The position numbers were made by a program, and so were the translations under genes. The notes beneath the pieces were generated by a model. It saw only the letters and a program-made list of their open reading frames with translations, did not search any database and was not told the origin of the DNA. From the NCBI GenBank assembly GCA_963693285.1, contig OY848918.1, forward strand, positions 13,266,263-13,330,262: a stretch of 64,000 nucleotides of DNA. Direction: 5' to 3'. The DNA is from Xestospongia muta. Taxonomy: Eukaryota > Porifera > Demospongiae > Haplosclerida > Petrosiidae. Below are positions 45,501 through 60,500 of this stretch, piece after piece. Positions within the stretch are counted from its first letter, which is position 1; each line of letters begins with the position of its first letter.

Positions 45501-48500
45501 TAATACCATCTTTACATGCATCAGACATGGAATTATGGAATTAGAAAATTTGTCCCATTATTAATATATATGCAATCTAGTTTCAAACTTAATAACAACA
45601 TTAATATTATTTGTGATTTTATATAAGTAAATGTTACTAATTACCATTTCTTGTATTTTTAGAACTGCAATGAAGTTCACCCTTTTCGTTAATGACAAGA
45701 TATTCATCTGTGGTCTCACATTTGAGCATTATGACATCTTTTTCCCTCAATTGCTTCTATGGTAAATGAATTCTTAAAACTATTAAAATGAATAGTACTA
45801 ACCAATACATTTGATAAACTAATCTTATGGCTTTTGTATACTATCTGTGAGAAAGAATTAGTACACTATAAAACATATTTTAGTTCACCTTGAATTCCTG
45901 TAAATGTGACTCAAATATGTTTACAGGATCAAACTCATCAAATCCACTGAAGTTGCGTCTGATTGCATGCTCTAATTGTGGTCTTGTTAGAATTGATTCA
46001 GATCTTGCACTCATCCAATACAGCATTTTGATTAAACTGCATGATTTTTAGTAAAGCTAGTTAATTTTAAATATGATTCTTTTGCACACCTGTAAAAGTC
46101 TCTGAGACCAAAGAATTCTCGTCTTTGAAGTTTATTTATTTCAATGTAAGAACGAGCAAGATGAGGAAAATAATCTTTAAGTCTAGTCAGCACTGGATCA
46201 TCTTGTCCTCCTTTGTTAGAACAGATACCTCTGAATAATAACTAATAATCAATACAACAGCTAACAAACATGCATTTACTTAGCACTCTCAATTAAGTCT
46301 TCAATAGTGGGATCACTACGGGTTACCATAATCCCTCTATTCATCTTTGCTGGATCTAAAGCCCAATTGGATATTCCAATGAATGCAACACGCTCTTCTC
46401 TTGAAACACGCTATATTTTAGACACTACAACAGTTACAAAATAATCCTTCAATGTACCTGATCATCACTACCAGAACCTTCTGTACCATCTTCAAGCAGT
46501 GGATGCAAAGCTTTTAGTGGAAGGTAAGGTGATGCTTCAGCTAATCCTACTTCATCCAAAACAACAACTGATACAAATGATGTGGTATCTTTTTTCTTAT
46601 CCTGGAAAGTTTTAGCATTTATAAATACTTCTGTAATGCTTGCAGGAGTTGATAATGAACTACACTGATGGGAGTGTAGATGGACCTATGTGATAATAGC
46701 AAATAAGAATGTGGAACAATAGCAACAAACTTGTTTAAACTGTTTTAATGTTTTCTTTTTGGAGTTCTTTCCTTTCATGGAACTTTCAATAATAGTTTTT
46801 GCAAGTGATTTTGAACTTCCAGGTTTACCAACAAGAAATAATGGAATGCGTAATTCTATACACACAAACATCATAAATATGTTTTCCCTTAGAGCAGCAT
46901 TTTTTGCGATATTATCTTCAATTTCCATACAGTTTAACAAACTGCTTTGATATCTATAGTAATGAACAGTAAGATTACACTGTACTAAAAATCATCTCCT
47001 GATTGTTTTAAATAACAACACTATAGTATTTGTAATTTCTGAAAATAAATAGAAAAAATAAAGTTACTACTAAAAAAAGTAATGGCTTCAAAATACAATT
47101 GATTGTGCCCAACATAGCAGCAACAGTTAAAACTCTTTGTTTATTGCTATTTTATTGTCAATACAATAAGAGATGTCCTTTGATATGCATACATTGTACA
47201 TATATATGGATATGGGATAAAGCAATCACAAAATTGCCTGACATTTTTGTGCACCAGGGAGTAATAAATTACAGTCAAAAAGCGAAGATGCCTTAAAGAT
47301 CACAAGAAAACATCCCATTCAGTTTATTGACTTTGACACAATCATATAACATTCTAGTCACTATATAAATGCACAAAGAAATTACATATGCACTCACTGA
47401 AATAATAGCTCATTATATTCTTTTGCAGTTATCTGTGAGAGTGGCTTCGACTGTTTAATAGTATTCACAACAAGACTAATAAAGTTTTTCCTTGAGGTCA
47501 TTCTAGCAAGATATGATACACTAAGTGCCAACAACAATGATTGAGTTATTGGATCAATCTTTTGAAAACCAGTTTCCTGTAACATTGTATATATAATGTT
47601 AGATTAAAGCATTTACTAAACTTACATTAAAAGATGAAGTAAATATCTCAAGAAAATAAACAAAGATTATTAATGCTCTTTCAACATCACGAAGACTTAC
47701 AAAGCTGCATTCATCCTACATTAAAAAATTATTTCCAGACAAAGCATCAGTTGCTAGAGATTTAGAATAGCATATATACATATTCTAAATTATTTGTATA
47801 ATCAAATCTATTTAATATTACACTATATGCAGATTATGTTTATTATATGTTTAGCACCCTGGAGGGTAGACACTTATTACAAATTGTGTGTCTATTGGAC
47901 AAGAACATCTACTTATCTATATATGCTATGCTCAGGAATGCCTTACAACAACAATGAAAATATTAGATGAGTGTGGTTATGCTAGTCATCACTATGATAG
48001 AAGTTCTCAATCCTAGCTAGAGAAAATTGTTAGCACATGAAAATTTAAAAAGGTCATCTTAAGATTACCTTTTGCATTTTCATGAAGTCTTGACATGCTG
48101 CTAGCACATTAGCAATTGCTGGTAAAATGGCTGGTGGTTGAAAGTTGAATATTCTAAGCTGTTAAATTAGAGACTTAAATCAGGTAACTATCAGTAATAA
48201 TATTACCTTATTAAGCACCATTTGCTTAATATATTCCTTCTCTGTTTCTTTATTCAATTGTCCAAAATCATAAACCAATGCTTTCATACTGTCAGGTAAT
48301 TCCAAAACTCTATAAACAAGATCTCGTAATGGTATTTCACCTAAACGAGTAAGATTAATTTTATAAATACATGACGAAATAAAAATAAACCTAATTTTTC
48401 AGTGGCATTGGTTGCACCTTCACGCCATCCAAGACCAGCACCTTTCAGCCGTTTAATCATTTCTTCTGAATGCCTAGAATAAAGGTTTATACATAAAAAA

Positions 48501-51500
48501 CTTTCTAAACATGCCATTACACACTTTCTATATGGATTACAGGCTGCCACAAACTTGAGAAAAGGAGGCACCAATTTTCCTTTACATCTACCGTCACACA
48601 TTATTTCTTTTATTAGACTTATCACATCACTAGTGTTAGCTTCATCAAAGAAAACAACAGTATCAATTTTGAGCTTTCGGTTCTCCAATGCAGCTTCAGT
48701 TGCATCTTCTAAACATTTTATGACATCATTTTCAGTTGTACCACCATGAACCTAATACAAGTACATGTGGAATTATGCACGCATGTTACTAAACAGTAGT
48801 TTACTTACTTTAAGAATGAACATATTCTTGTCACATTTTTCATAGGCAGCAATCTTGCACATGTACCGAATTAAATGAGTTTTTCCACAACCTGTTTCAC
48901 CCATTAGTACAACTGGAATCTGACACCTGTATTTATAACATTTGACAAGTATGTGAGATGTTCATGATCCGTGGTTAGAAGAGATTATTTACCTGAAACG
49001 AGTTTGAATAGCCATTATTTTAGTTAAATTATCATGAGTGAGAACATAGTTTTTATCTGGTGATACTACATCTGTTCCTGCTGCAATTTTAATATTCATA
49101 AAGTCAAGCAATTGCTTTACAAGTTGCTCATTTGAAGTAAAATCACTGCAATCAAAATAAATGCAATTATTAAAATAGTTAATTCTGAAAACTGACCTTG
49201 AGATGGCAATAGGGATATTAACATCATTTGACAAAAATTGAATCACTTCTTTAGGTAATGAAGTGAAAAGTGGTTTGTTAGTATATGCATCATACAAGAC
49301 ATATCTTAAGTCAAAAGTGAGTCCCACATGAGTAATTGATGTACGATCCTTATTGAAGAAGAGGTATGGATGCATACTGAAATCAAAAACAGAAGTCATT
49401 TTCAATACACTTCACACAACTATCTGAATAAAGCAAGTACCAGTAATATTTGGTGGTATAATTACATTAAAATAATTTAGCATTTTATTTTATGTAGTAT
49501 AAAGGTCTAGCATGTACTTAGGGACTATAAAAACAAAGACCTCAAAGATTCCTTTGTAATATAAGACTTCTCTATCAAAAGTTATAAAAATTCATCCAAG
49601 GAGATGGTAATACAGTAATATGGTGGTAGAAAAATTGCTAACAGTGAAGAGAAAAGGTCACAAACTCTGTGAAATGAGTAGCTATAGCACTGATCAGTTT
49701 TGACTATTGTTGTATTGCTTGCAGTATACATTCTTTGATTTTAGTGTGTGTTGGCTGGTCAGTATGTGTGGTGCTACTTCATTTGTCTGTGATAGGTGCA
49801 TGCAACATTGAATAATCAATCAGAACTGTCATAAAGAACAGTTAAGATATGACCAAAAAAAATCTTTGGTACATCTGGCATTAAAAGGATGGCAGATAGA
49901 AAAATCTGTCAAGCAAATACTAGGTCAACAGCTAATAAGGTTTAAAAAAAAGAGGAAATATATGCAATAATAGAAGAAACATTGTCATATAAATCCTATT
50001 GGTAGGCATATTTTCATTTCATTATCATTTACAAGGAATATATCATGTACACCTTTCTTCCCAATTATTTCTTGGAATATGTTGTTTAAGAATATCATCT
50101 GTCTTCTCAATGGGTATAGAGGAAGTAGCAAAATCCTAAAGTAAATTGATAAATGATAAATGTAAGGCCATTCAAGATCTATTTAAATATAATTACTAAG
50201 AAATGTCATAAACAAGTGAACATGCATAAATGCATTGAGATATGATTTCAAAATTAAACCACTACTTACCCGAGACATCATTATCATAAATTCAACAGTA
50301 AAGCACTTTAAACCCTTCACCCGTTTAATGACATTAGATTGTTCACAGGCACTAAGTTGAACATTCAAAAACCAAACAAAGTGGCGTATTTCTTTCCATG
50401 TTGGATTTAGAATGCTTGTATGTCTACATAAGTATGCATATAAATTCATATAATACAATAAATGTGGGGTATTTGTGAACCTTATGATTGTGTCAAGACA
50501 ATCTTTATCAGTTCCTTCAAGTGTACCAACAAAAATGAATTTGTCTAGAGCTAAGAAGTCATTTGAATCAAAATATTTTAAGTATTGATACACCCTTTGG
50601 TACATGGGAGTACGGAGTTCAGCCATTTCAAAGTCTGAAAAATTGATGTCACTATGATTAACAATTCATACTAATTTTATAACATACTGTTATTCATTAT
50701 TTCTAATATTTTTTGTGGTTCAAAACATTTTGTATTGGGCAAAAGTTGTAATAGACTCATGACTCTTCTTGTTTGAGTATATCCCCAAATATAACTCTGT
50801 GGAAAAAATTCAAAGAGGAGGAAGACTATTATTATTGCTTATAATGAAATGTTATAGTGAAGCTAATGGAGCTTTTTTAATAAAATGGCTATAATGAGAG
50901 ATAATATGCTATACCTCTCTTTCTGGTACAGTCACTTCAAGTGCATATAATTGTGAGGGATGGCATCTCCATATACGTCCACTAGCATCTGATAATCCAC
51001 CCAGAATTATTATACTAAATAAAATGTCATCAATACTCTTCAAAACCTAAAGCAATGAAACAAAAGAGGAACGTGTACATCAGACATATATGAACTTACT
51101 CGTTGTGGAATATCAAGATGAATAATACAAGATTTTAAGTCTGTTTCATCTTCAAGTAACATTGAAAGTATTTCATCAGATGTAACTATTGGTCCATGAA
51201 GGGGAACTGTAATGATTGCTTTTGAAGAATGCTTTTCTTTTTGCTTTAACAATTTCATCAGTCTGTCTTTCATTTTACGAACATAAAGTGATTTTCCTAC
51301 TCCAGACTGTGTTGATGTTACTACACGAACACATGAGCTAAATATATTATAAATACTTGACAATAAGTAAAAGTAGCAACATACTTGTCTTGATCAACTG
51401 ATGCAGCTTTAACAATGGAAGTATCTTGAACATCATTATCTTGTATAACATGTTGCAATAAATATTGTTTTATATGTTCTTTGTCTTCTTCAGAAGGAAG

Positions 51501-54500
51501 ATTCCATTGTCGTCGATATGAATGGATTCGAGAAACTATGGATGATTTTCCCTCCCCTTCATCACTGCATATTATTACCAATTGGTAGTCTGTTCATAAA
51601 ATATTAATTAAGATAGTTCATTATGGAAAATAAAAAATTGCATACCAAAATAATTATGACATACAAACTTATATACCTTGTATTCCTTGTGAGAGATACT
51701 TTAATAAGTCCATGGCTTTTTCAGAAATAAGATAAGTTAACTTTTCAGCATGAACTAAACAGTATATTCTCCCATTTTCCTTGTTAAAAAGAACTCTCAT
51801 CCAGAATATTACAACCTAAATTAACAATTCCTTAATTAGTTCATTCATCTTCTATAAAACATACCTGTTCTAATGTTGTAGATTCAGAACAAAGAAGAAC
51901 TTCATCATAACTTGGAAGAGAATTGTCCCTATCTTGAGCATAGATTTGCATTGTACAGAAAAAGATATTATCTAAAAATTTAAAAAATGTAAGCATAAGT
52001 GTTAGAAGCATTTAATGAAAATAATTTTAAAGTAATTGGTATTGTAGTTCTGCCTTTTAATAGTTGTATATCTCATATTCAAAATTACATTATAATTTTC
52101 CAAATGTTTACTCTATACCAGTAATGTTTTAATAGTTAGACTTTAAATTAGTTATAACTAAATTTTAGACAGTTAAAATACCAGAACATCTAACTTTTGC
52201 AGAAACCATCTCATTTTCTGTATATTTTGTACAAATTAGTCAGGATAGAGGTCTACACATTATTTTTTGAATATATTGATAGTTCGAAGACTATAACTAT
52301 ATATAAAAATCTTCATAATTGTCTTGAATTCAACATTCTCACAGTAATATCCTACAATGGAAAGCTAAAAGTCTGAGAAGCAACACAGGTTGAACTTAAT
52401 CAGTTACACTAATGGTAGGAGCAATTGCGGTAGAGGGTAATTATATTCATTGTTTGTCATTTGCAACAATGATTAAAATATGTCATTATATTATTTTATA
52501 CATACATAATATAAAAATTAATACTTAATTAAAACAGCTACATAACTGCCTGGTATGCTTTGCAAGCAAGGTTGTAAAAATTAGTCTTCAAAGATAGGTA
52601 GTTAAAATAAAACTTTACAGTAATGTTAAAAGTGAATAACATGTAACTAACCAGACACTGTGACAATCAAGTTTGGAGTGCCTCTTTCAAATGGTTTAGA
52701 AAACATCCTTATCTTTCCTCCCATTGCACCACCTACACACATGGAATGTTAAATTTAAAAGATTGTATTCTATAAGCATTAGGATAAATAAATTTTATAA
52801 TTTTATAAATCAAAAGAAAAATACGAAATCAGATTCTAATTATTGTATGTAGACATCTATTCTGTTACTATTAGTCATACATAAATCATAGCATGTAGGG
52901 ATATTCAAGCAAGCTAAAATTTTGTGAAAGCGTGAAATGAAATATACCTCTTCTTTTAGCAATGCTTTTCAGACACTTTCCTAAATCTTCTAGTGAAATG
53001 AAGTCACCTTCATCAACACATAATGATCTGTAATAAAGAATCATTATAAATATCCTCAAAATACGTTAACATTTTCAAAAAATATGTATTGTACCTAGTG
53101 AGATTTTTTTCGTTCATATGAAAAAATGAACTTGCAATAGGAGTAACATCTAATTCTTCTCCCTGATGAAGAATATTGATAGAATTAGACTCTTGTATTG
53201 GTGATTTCAAAACATTGTCATGACTGTTTTTAGTATCACCATTGTTTAATTCAGACCAAAAAGTTTCAAAAGTTGTACGTTCATCATTAGGACAGTCATC
53301 TATCCATTCCATTGCATTGTAAATATCTGAAATCTTTTGATGAAGTATTGCCTCAAGGATAAGAAAATCTTCATATCCACAACTAATGAGTTCATCAAAC
53401 AATTTTTTCTGAGTATCATCTAAGCCTTCAATTGAAGATGATATCTTCGATTTTTTTTTCTCATTTTGCTGAACATCATCAAAAGATTGTTCAGAAATCT
53501 CAAACATTATTTGGTCTTGAAATGGTAAGGCAATGTCATCACCTTCTTGCAGATTTTGTGTTAGTACCTTTCTTAGAAGCATGGTGGAATCCACAGGCTT
53601 ACCAGCAGTGCTATGTAAAAGATGAAAGACTTGAGGGATAACTTGATACCATTCATTCTGCAGAAGAAATGTAAGCTCTTTTCGTAATAAAATGAGCTGA
53701 TTTGTAGCATAGTAATTAAGTTCAGAATAACGATAGCGGCAACTCCAAATGTACTTTATCCAATTAAAAAGAATGCTTTCAAATTCACGAGTCATTTTGT
53801 CTAAGCTATCCAATTCATGCAGGTACTTTGAGCATGGCAAAGAAACAGACCATTTAAGAAATGCCATATGGCCATATATGTTCAACTTAAGTATGGCACT
53901 TGACATTTGACATACATGAAGAAACATCTAAAGAAATTAATTAAGGAAACATTTTTAAATAAAATATAATTTTCTTATATTAATTGAGAGCTATAAAACT
54001 AAAATTAATACTTACTTCTTGAAAGCATTCTTTTTCATGTTTCCAGCTAGATGATTGACGAGTAATTAGCACAAGCTTGCTTTCAAGTTCACGAAGATCT
54101 TCTAAAGTCCAGTCTTTCTTTGAAATTTGATCATCATCTGAGATAATTTTTAAGGACAATAAACAACCAGAAGATTCTGTGGTTTCAATGATGTATTCTC
54201 CAGCTTGATTGATATCTTGAAGTTGTTTAACAGTTCCCTGTTCTGCTCCCTGTAATTTCCCAACAAATTGATACCATGCCATGTTAGATGCACATGTTTC
54301 CTGCAATAAATTGAAATAATTAATAATATCATCTTTTTAAAGGTTTTATAACTTACGACTAGAGTTATAGGATCATTATGAGTCTTTAAAGACTCCCATG
54401 CTTGTCGGAATAGTTCTAGAATGCTACCAATTGGTCTGTTTAAATCATCAAGATGATAGAGAAGAGGAGAGAACCTTGCACATAATTCAGATAAATCGAT

Positions 54501-57500
54501 CAAACGATCTTGGATATCAACCCCTTCTCCAGCCACTGTGTCCAAAGCAATCCCAATGAATCTTTCCATTTCACTGACATCTATTTAAACGTTAGGTCCA
54601 ATTTTTACACTTTCAAAAGTCAAAAATACCTTCACTTTTACTTCTAACCCAGATTCTAAGCTCCTTAAATTGTCCCAGTTTTTGTATAGACTCTTTCACC
54701 GTTGTAGTTTGCTTCTTACTTTCTTTCAAAAATTGCAAAATCTGCTCATCCTTTTTAGTGACAGAACACAAGCTCCTTTGAAGAAACACATGTATATTCT
54801 ATATGAAGTAAAGATATCATTAGTAAATATACCAAATATAAATATAAATATATAAAAATATATATAAATATATATACCTGCTTTGAAAAACTTTGAAAAC
54901 TTTCTCCACATAGTTCAAATCTTGACAAAATGTCTATGAATTGATCTGCTTCATTAGAAAGCTCATATAGTAAATTCCATTGATTAATTCGTTTAGATAC
55001 ATCTTTTATCCAGTCACAGCTGTCATGTATTGAAATAAGATCTACTAATGTATTTGCAATGGACTCAGGATGGTCTGTCAATCGAGTAATTGCAAAAAAA
55101 TTTGTTGCTAACGATACAATGTCTTTACAAACAGGAGAACAGCACTTTACAACAGCATGGAATAGGCTAGTAATAGTGTGTTCTGTTTCAGCAAGCTCAT
55201 AGGATCCAAATTGTTTTCCAAGTTCGTGAAGAGTAATGGTTTTGTTTTTCAAACTGTCTATTATGTCACTGCAGAAGTCAAATATGGGATACCATACTTT
55301 ATGGCAAATATCATCTAATGAAGAATCAATATTAATGTTTTTGGTGAGTTGTTGCCATTTGCAGTGAAAAATATCGTTTTGCAATTTTGGTGCAGTCATT
55401 ATAGTAAAGGGAAGAAGCATAAATTGGAGATATTCAGCTTCTTGCAACTCAGGAAAGGACCAACATTCGTTTTTGAGACAGCAAAGACGATTAATATTAA
55501 TGTTGGAATGTTGGGTAGTTAGTTGATCTAGTTTTTCTAGCAAAGTTTGCGAGGCTACAAGAGAAAAAACTACAAATATCAAAAATGTTGAAAATATACA
55601 TATACCTTGTACTTTTCCAGAAAAGGTAAGTGCAAAATGCCTTAACAAGTGTGAAAAAAGGTTAAAAACTGCAACTCTGTTCTCCAATGCATCAAGGCAT
55701 TTCCTAAAATTATCTTGATTCAAACATATGGGCAACAATATTTTGATGACAATCGAATCCCATTTTTCTCTTAAAAGTTGTAACTGTGTCACTGAGATAT
55801 TACCAATTGCAATATCTTCTTGTACTCTATGAAATATTTCTTTGACACAACGACATGCAGACAAACTGTGTTCTGAAATTCCTTCAGAGACATCCACTAA
55901 TATCACATTATGTACATGATGCATAAACTTAAGAATGTACTGCTTACCAAGAGCTGTTAAAACAATGGGCCATACATCCCACTTAAGTACTTCCTCAAAG
56001 GTAGTTGGCATGACACAAACTTTGCTATCAACTAGTCTACTTAAAATACTTTTGCAAGCAGCTGATCCACCAGCCAGTATCTTTGCATCCTACACAGACA
56101 TTTCCAATTCATTATGGATTAACTTTAATTTTTATAATGACCTCTGTAGAAGCAAAAGCAAGTCTTTCATTAATCACATTCTTAATGGCTTCAATGATAT
56201 CACAATTTTTTGAATCTGATATCAATGACTCAAAAATTGTGATCTGGGAACGAAAAGGGACAACCTATAAAGATAAAAAATTTAGCTAGTATGCTATTCA
56301 CCTCACATTTGCATATTACCTGTCTAAATCTCTGTGATACAATACAATTTAACTGATATTTCCATTGAGCACAGTTACTTTCAAGGGTATACAAGTCTTG
56401 CCAGAACTACAGTTGCATGAGTATACTAATAAAAATTTTAATTTTTATTTTACTTTCAATTCTTTTTTTAATTTGTCTTGTTTGCTGCCAGCAAATTTGT
56501 CATCAAGAGAAATAGATGCCCATGTTGCAATAAATGGAGCTATTGAATTCAATACTTCAGTTTTCTTTTTATATTCTTCCATGTAAGTAAAGAACAAAAT
56601 AAGTTCAATACATTTAAAAGCAACTTCTGTCCATTGCTTTTCCATTGAGGAAAAAGTCTTGCCTTTTTTCTGCAGTGCATTTATCAAAAGTAATAAACAA
56701 TCAATGATGTTGTCACGATGTCTACAACAAAAGCATTTTCTTCAATACATTTGATAATAAATGACAGTAATTCAAAATGATCAGTCACATCTAATACTAA
56801 TTAATACTAATTGAAATTCAGTAATTGTGATAAACATCAGCAGTAGTTAAAAAGTTCAACATGTTAAAATATGGTATAATCAAAAGTGTAGAAACTATCT
56901 GAAATAATCAAAGTGTAACATGCAGCCACAAAATAATCTTAAGGAAAGTATTGATTGTGCTTAAGTACATCAGTAAAAATTAAAGGATACTATAATAATT
57001 TATAAATTTTATGTCTACACAAATTAAAACAAATGTATTGATGAAAACATTATTAATTATGTATAAACACCTTTCGCTGACTTACTTTTTCAACTGTATT
57101 GATTCTTTGTTTCTTGACATTTCAGATATCACAGCAGAAACTTTATTAAACTATAATTAAGACAAAGCATTTCTTCATTAAGTACAGTAGCTAAAAATAT
57201 ACCTGTTTAGCAATATCATGGTTGTTCGATATCTCCATAGAAAGAGCCCAAATTGTAGCTGGAGGAGGAACATGCTCTACTATTAAAGAATAAGCAAATT
57301 TTGTGCATTCTCGACAGGCTTGAAGAAGAGTTAATTGAAGGTAGGGGTTGTTGTTCAATTCATTTGATCTCATGTGAAGTAGTAAGTCCTTAATTTCACT
57401 AAGGAAGTGAAAATTGATGTTATGTCTCAAATAAAATTGCATTTTTTAATTATTCATAAACAGCTTAAGCATCAAAGTCTATATGACTAATTATAGATAA

Positions 57501-60500
57501 TAATTTACCTTTCACTAATACCTTTAAAGAGATTGAGTTCTTGTATGCTTTTCATTGTTGCATTAAGAGATCTTGGACTCATATCAACTGAAAAAGGAGC
57601 TTTTGGAAATTTGACAAACCAGTAGTAAAGAGGCAATGATCTAATAATTAACAGCCACGGTGTCTTTCCTTTTAAATTGTGTACTCTTTGTACATATTCT
57701 AGGACACTCTCCATAAAAGGTAACCTAGTCCTTTTTAATTTAAGTATGGTACAAGAAAATAAACTAATAAAACATACTCGAAGTTTGGTAAAATTGATAC
57801 CACTGTGTGAAACTCCTGAAATGTTTGTTTTTCTTGATCATAGTGAACATTTAAAAGTGACAACAAGTTTTGAGAACTAAATGACGTTGAAATATCCATC
57901 AAACACCTACATAAGATCAAAGTGGATATAATTTTCTGTGGTCGATTTGCCTCATTTAATTTTGTTATCAGTGTCATAAGCAATTCCTGAATTATCTGAA
58001 AATTGCAGAAGTAATATCAACCAAAGTGCTAAAATACTTACCTGAATACAACTTCCACCAAGAAGTGGGTATTGCCTATTTGATGGTTGACTGGCATTAA
58101 CCTTTTTAGCATTCAAAAAGCTGGAATAAACCCTCATAATTGTAAAATAAACTGAGTGCACATCATCTTCACTGGAATATCGACATTGTTTAATTTGCTC
58201 ACAGACATTATGAAGATGAACTTTTATGCAATATTGTTGTTCGTTTCCGAATTGTTCAGGTTGCTTATACTCTTTGGTTGGCTTGAAAAACGCCTTCACG
58301 TATCCAACCAAGGAAGTTCCGACAAGTATTTTAGGATATATACAGCAGTCAAACACAGTCAGCTCTGAAACAAAACTTAAGCATATGGTAGTAATAGTAA
58401 TACACAGACCTGATGTATCATCAGGCACATTCCATACTCTGTAAGAGTGATAAACTTCATCATCTGTTATAGGTTGTTTTATAAACAACATCTCTACTGG
58501 TGGATGTGAAGGAGATGAGCGCAACATGTATTTGTAATACAAAGATTTCCCAAGTAATTGTTTTGAAATAGACAGCCCACATGACACAACTGAACATTCA
58601 TTCAAATGTCTAAAAAAAGTCTAAAACTAGTCATTGAAATTAAATGTGTACCTTATTTGACAGACATCAAAATTAACAGACAAGTTATTGATAATGCCTG
58701 GTATTGAAAATAACATTCCCATTTGAATTTCAGTATCCCCCTCGAGTTTCCAAATTTTACGTCGTATTATCACATCAAAATTCACAGCTATGTGACTTTT
58801 TCCAAATCTCGAACTTCATGAAAAATTTCAAAAAATAAATGATTTTATTATTAATTAACTTACTCTTGGTTAGTGATGGGTGGAATGTCATTGGACAAAA
58901 GCTGTTTGAAATAAAATAGAAACATAAAATGTATGAATTACAATTTTTAGCATATAAGCTTTGAGAATTGCAATGTTATCATAATTATGCAGACACAGAG
59001 ATATGATTCAATATTCAATACAAGCACAATACCTTTTGAGGATGAACTTTGAAATCTAAATATGGAAATAAAGAGATGTGAAGGAAAAAATATCTTACCA
59101 CTTGATAATATGGAGTTTACTGTTGTTGTCATGTTAGCCACGCATGTTTCAATATTCTTCAAATACATTTCAAGACTTACACAATTAATAGCTGACTCTA
59201 AAGACAACACAACATTTCTTTTGAATTCTTCTATTTCTAGCCAAAACGTATCTCTTTCCTTTCCAGTCAGGTAATAGATAAACTTCATTAATTCCTCCAG
59301 CACTAATCCAATAATCTGCTGAAATTTATCAACCTAAAACAATACAGTACACTTATAATTGTAATTAATGTAATTTAAAAATATACAAAAATAAAATCTT
59401 TTTTGGTAGATGTAAGGATAGGAAATATCAGTCCAATACAAAGAATGCAAAAAGACACTTTGGATGGTAATTGCATCATCCTTACATAATAATAGCACAG
59501 ACATAGAAAGTAACAATTATATCAATGGTATTATATAGGTGTTTTAGATCTAGATTTTTGTAGTTAAATTCTTTGTGCCACCTGTGTTATTATGTAAGGA
59601 TGATGCTACTGCTATCTCCAGCATCTTTTCTGTATTCTTTGCATTGAACTGATTTTAGCCATATTATATTTACTGCATTATTTAGAAAATGCTTTATTTA
59701 CTTGTTGGCTAATATTTTTAGATACAAGTGTTTAAATAGCCAATAGAGAGAGTTGTAACATGCTGGAAGGCAATTAGTCTCTACATTTAACAAGATCAAA
59801 AAATATTATTATATATTTTGATGACAAAATTTTAATGTTAAATAAATATTAGACAGTGGCTATAAAAACATGTAGCTCCTACAGAAAGTGCAAACATTGT
59901 TTTACAATAAACCCTAAATATAAACTATAAGTATGACTTCCCAGGTCTATAGGCACTACCTAATTTTTATTATTAATGACTACTAATATAAAGTGAAAAC
60001 TGATTGTGCTAGGGAGTTTCCAGCTTGCATATCACAACTTGATGGTCTATTCTCACTATAACAGTAATGGCTTTTGTAATAAACTTAGTAAATTCACAAA
60101 TATTAAGCACACATGCACATATAAATGAACAGCTTTTCCTTACTGCTCAACATGCTGTGTGTCTCCTTGGCCTTTAGTTTCAGGAGAATCCATTATTCAC
60201 TCAGTAATCCATAAAAGAATATTACATATTTCTTTACTAATCACTGTGTTCACCTTATCTCCCTAAGCTCTGCAAGCTCTTAGATCTGCCGTATTGAGAC
60301 TGATTTTGGTCTTTCTCCATACAAGAGCTTGTTTCAGAGGGCTAGGTCCTCATCTAGCATGGTTTTTGCTACAACCCTTCTCCTTAGCAAAACACTAAAG
60401 CTATAGAATGCTAGAAATGTAGGCAGAAAAGCAAACTAGCAAGAAGATTTTAGTATTGTCAGTTATACCCATCATCAAGTGCTCATGATTAAGGTTAATA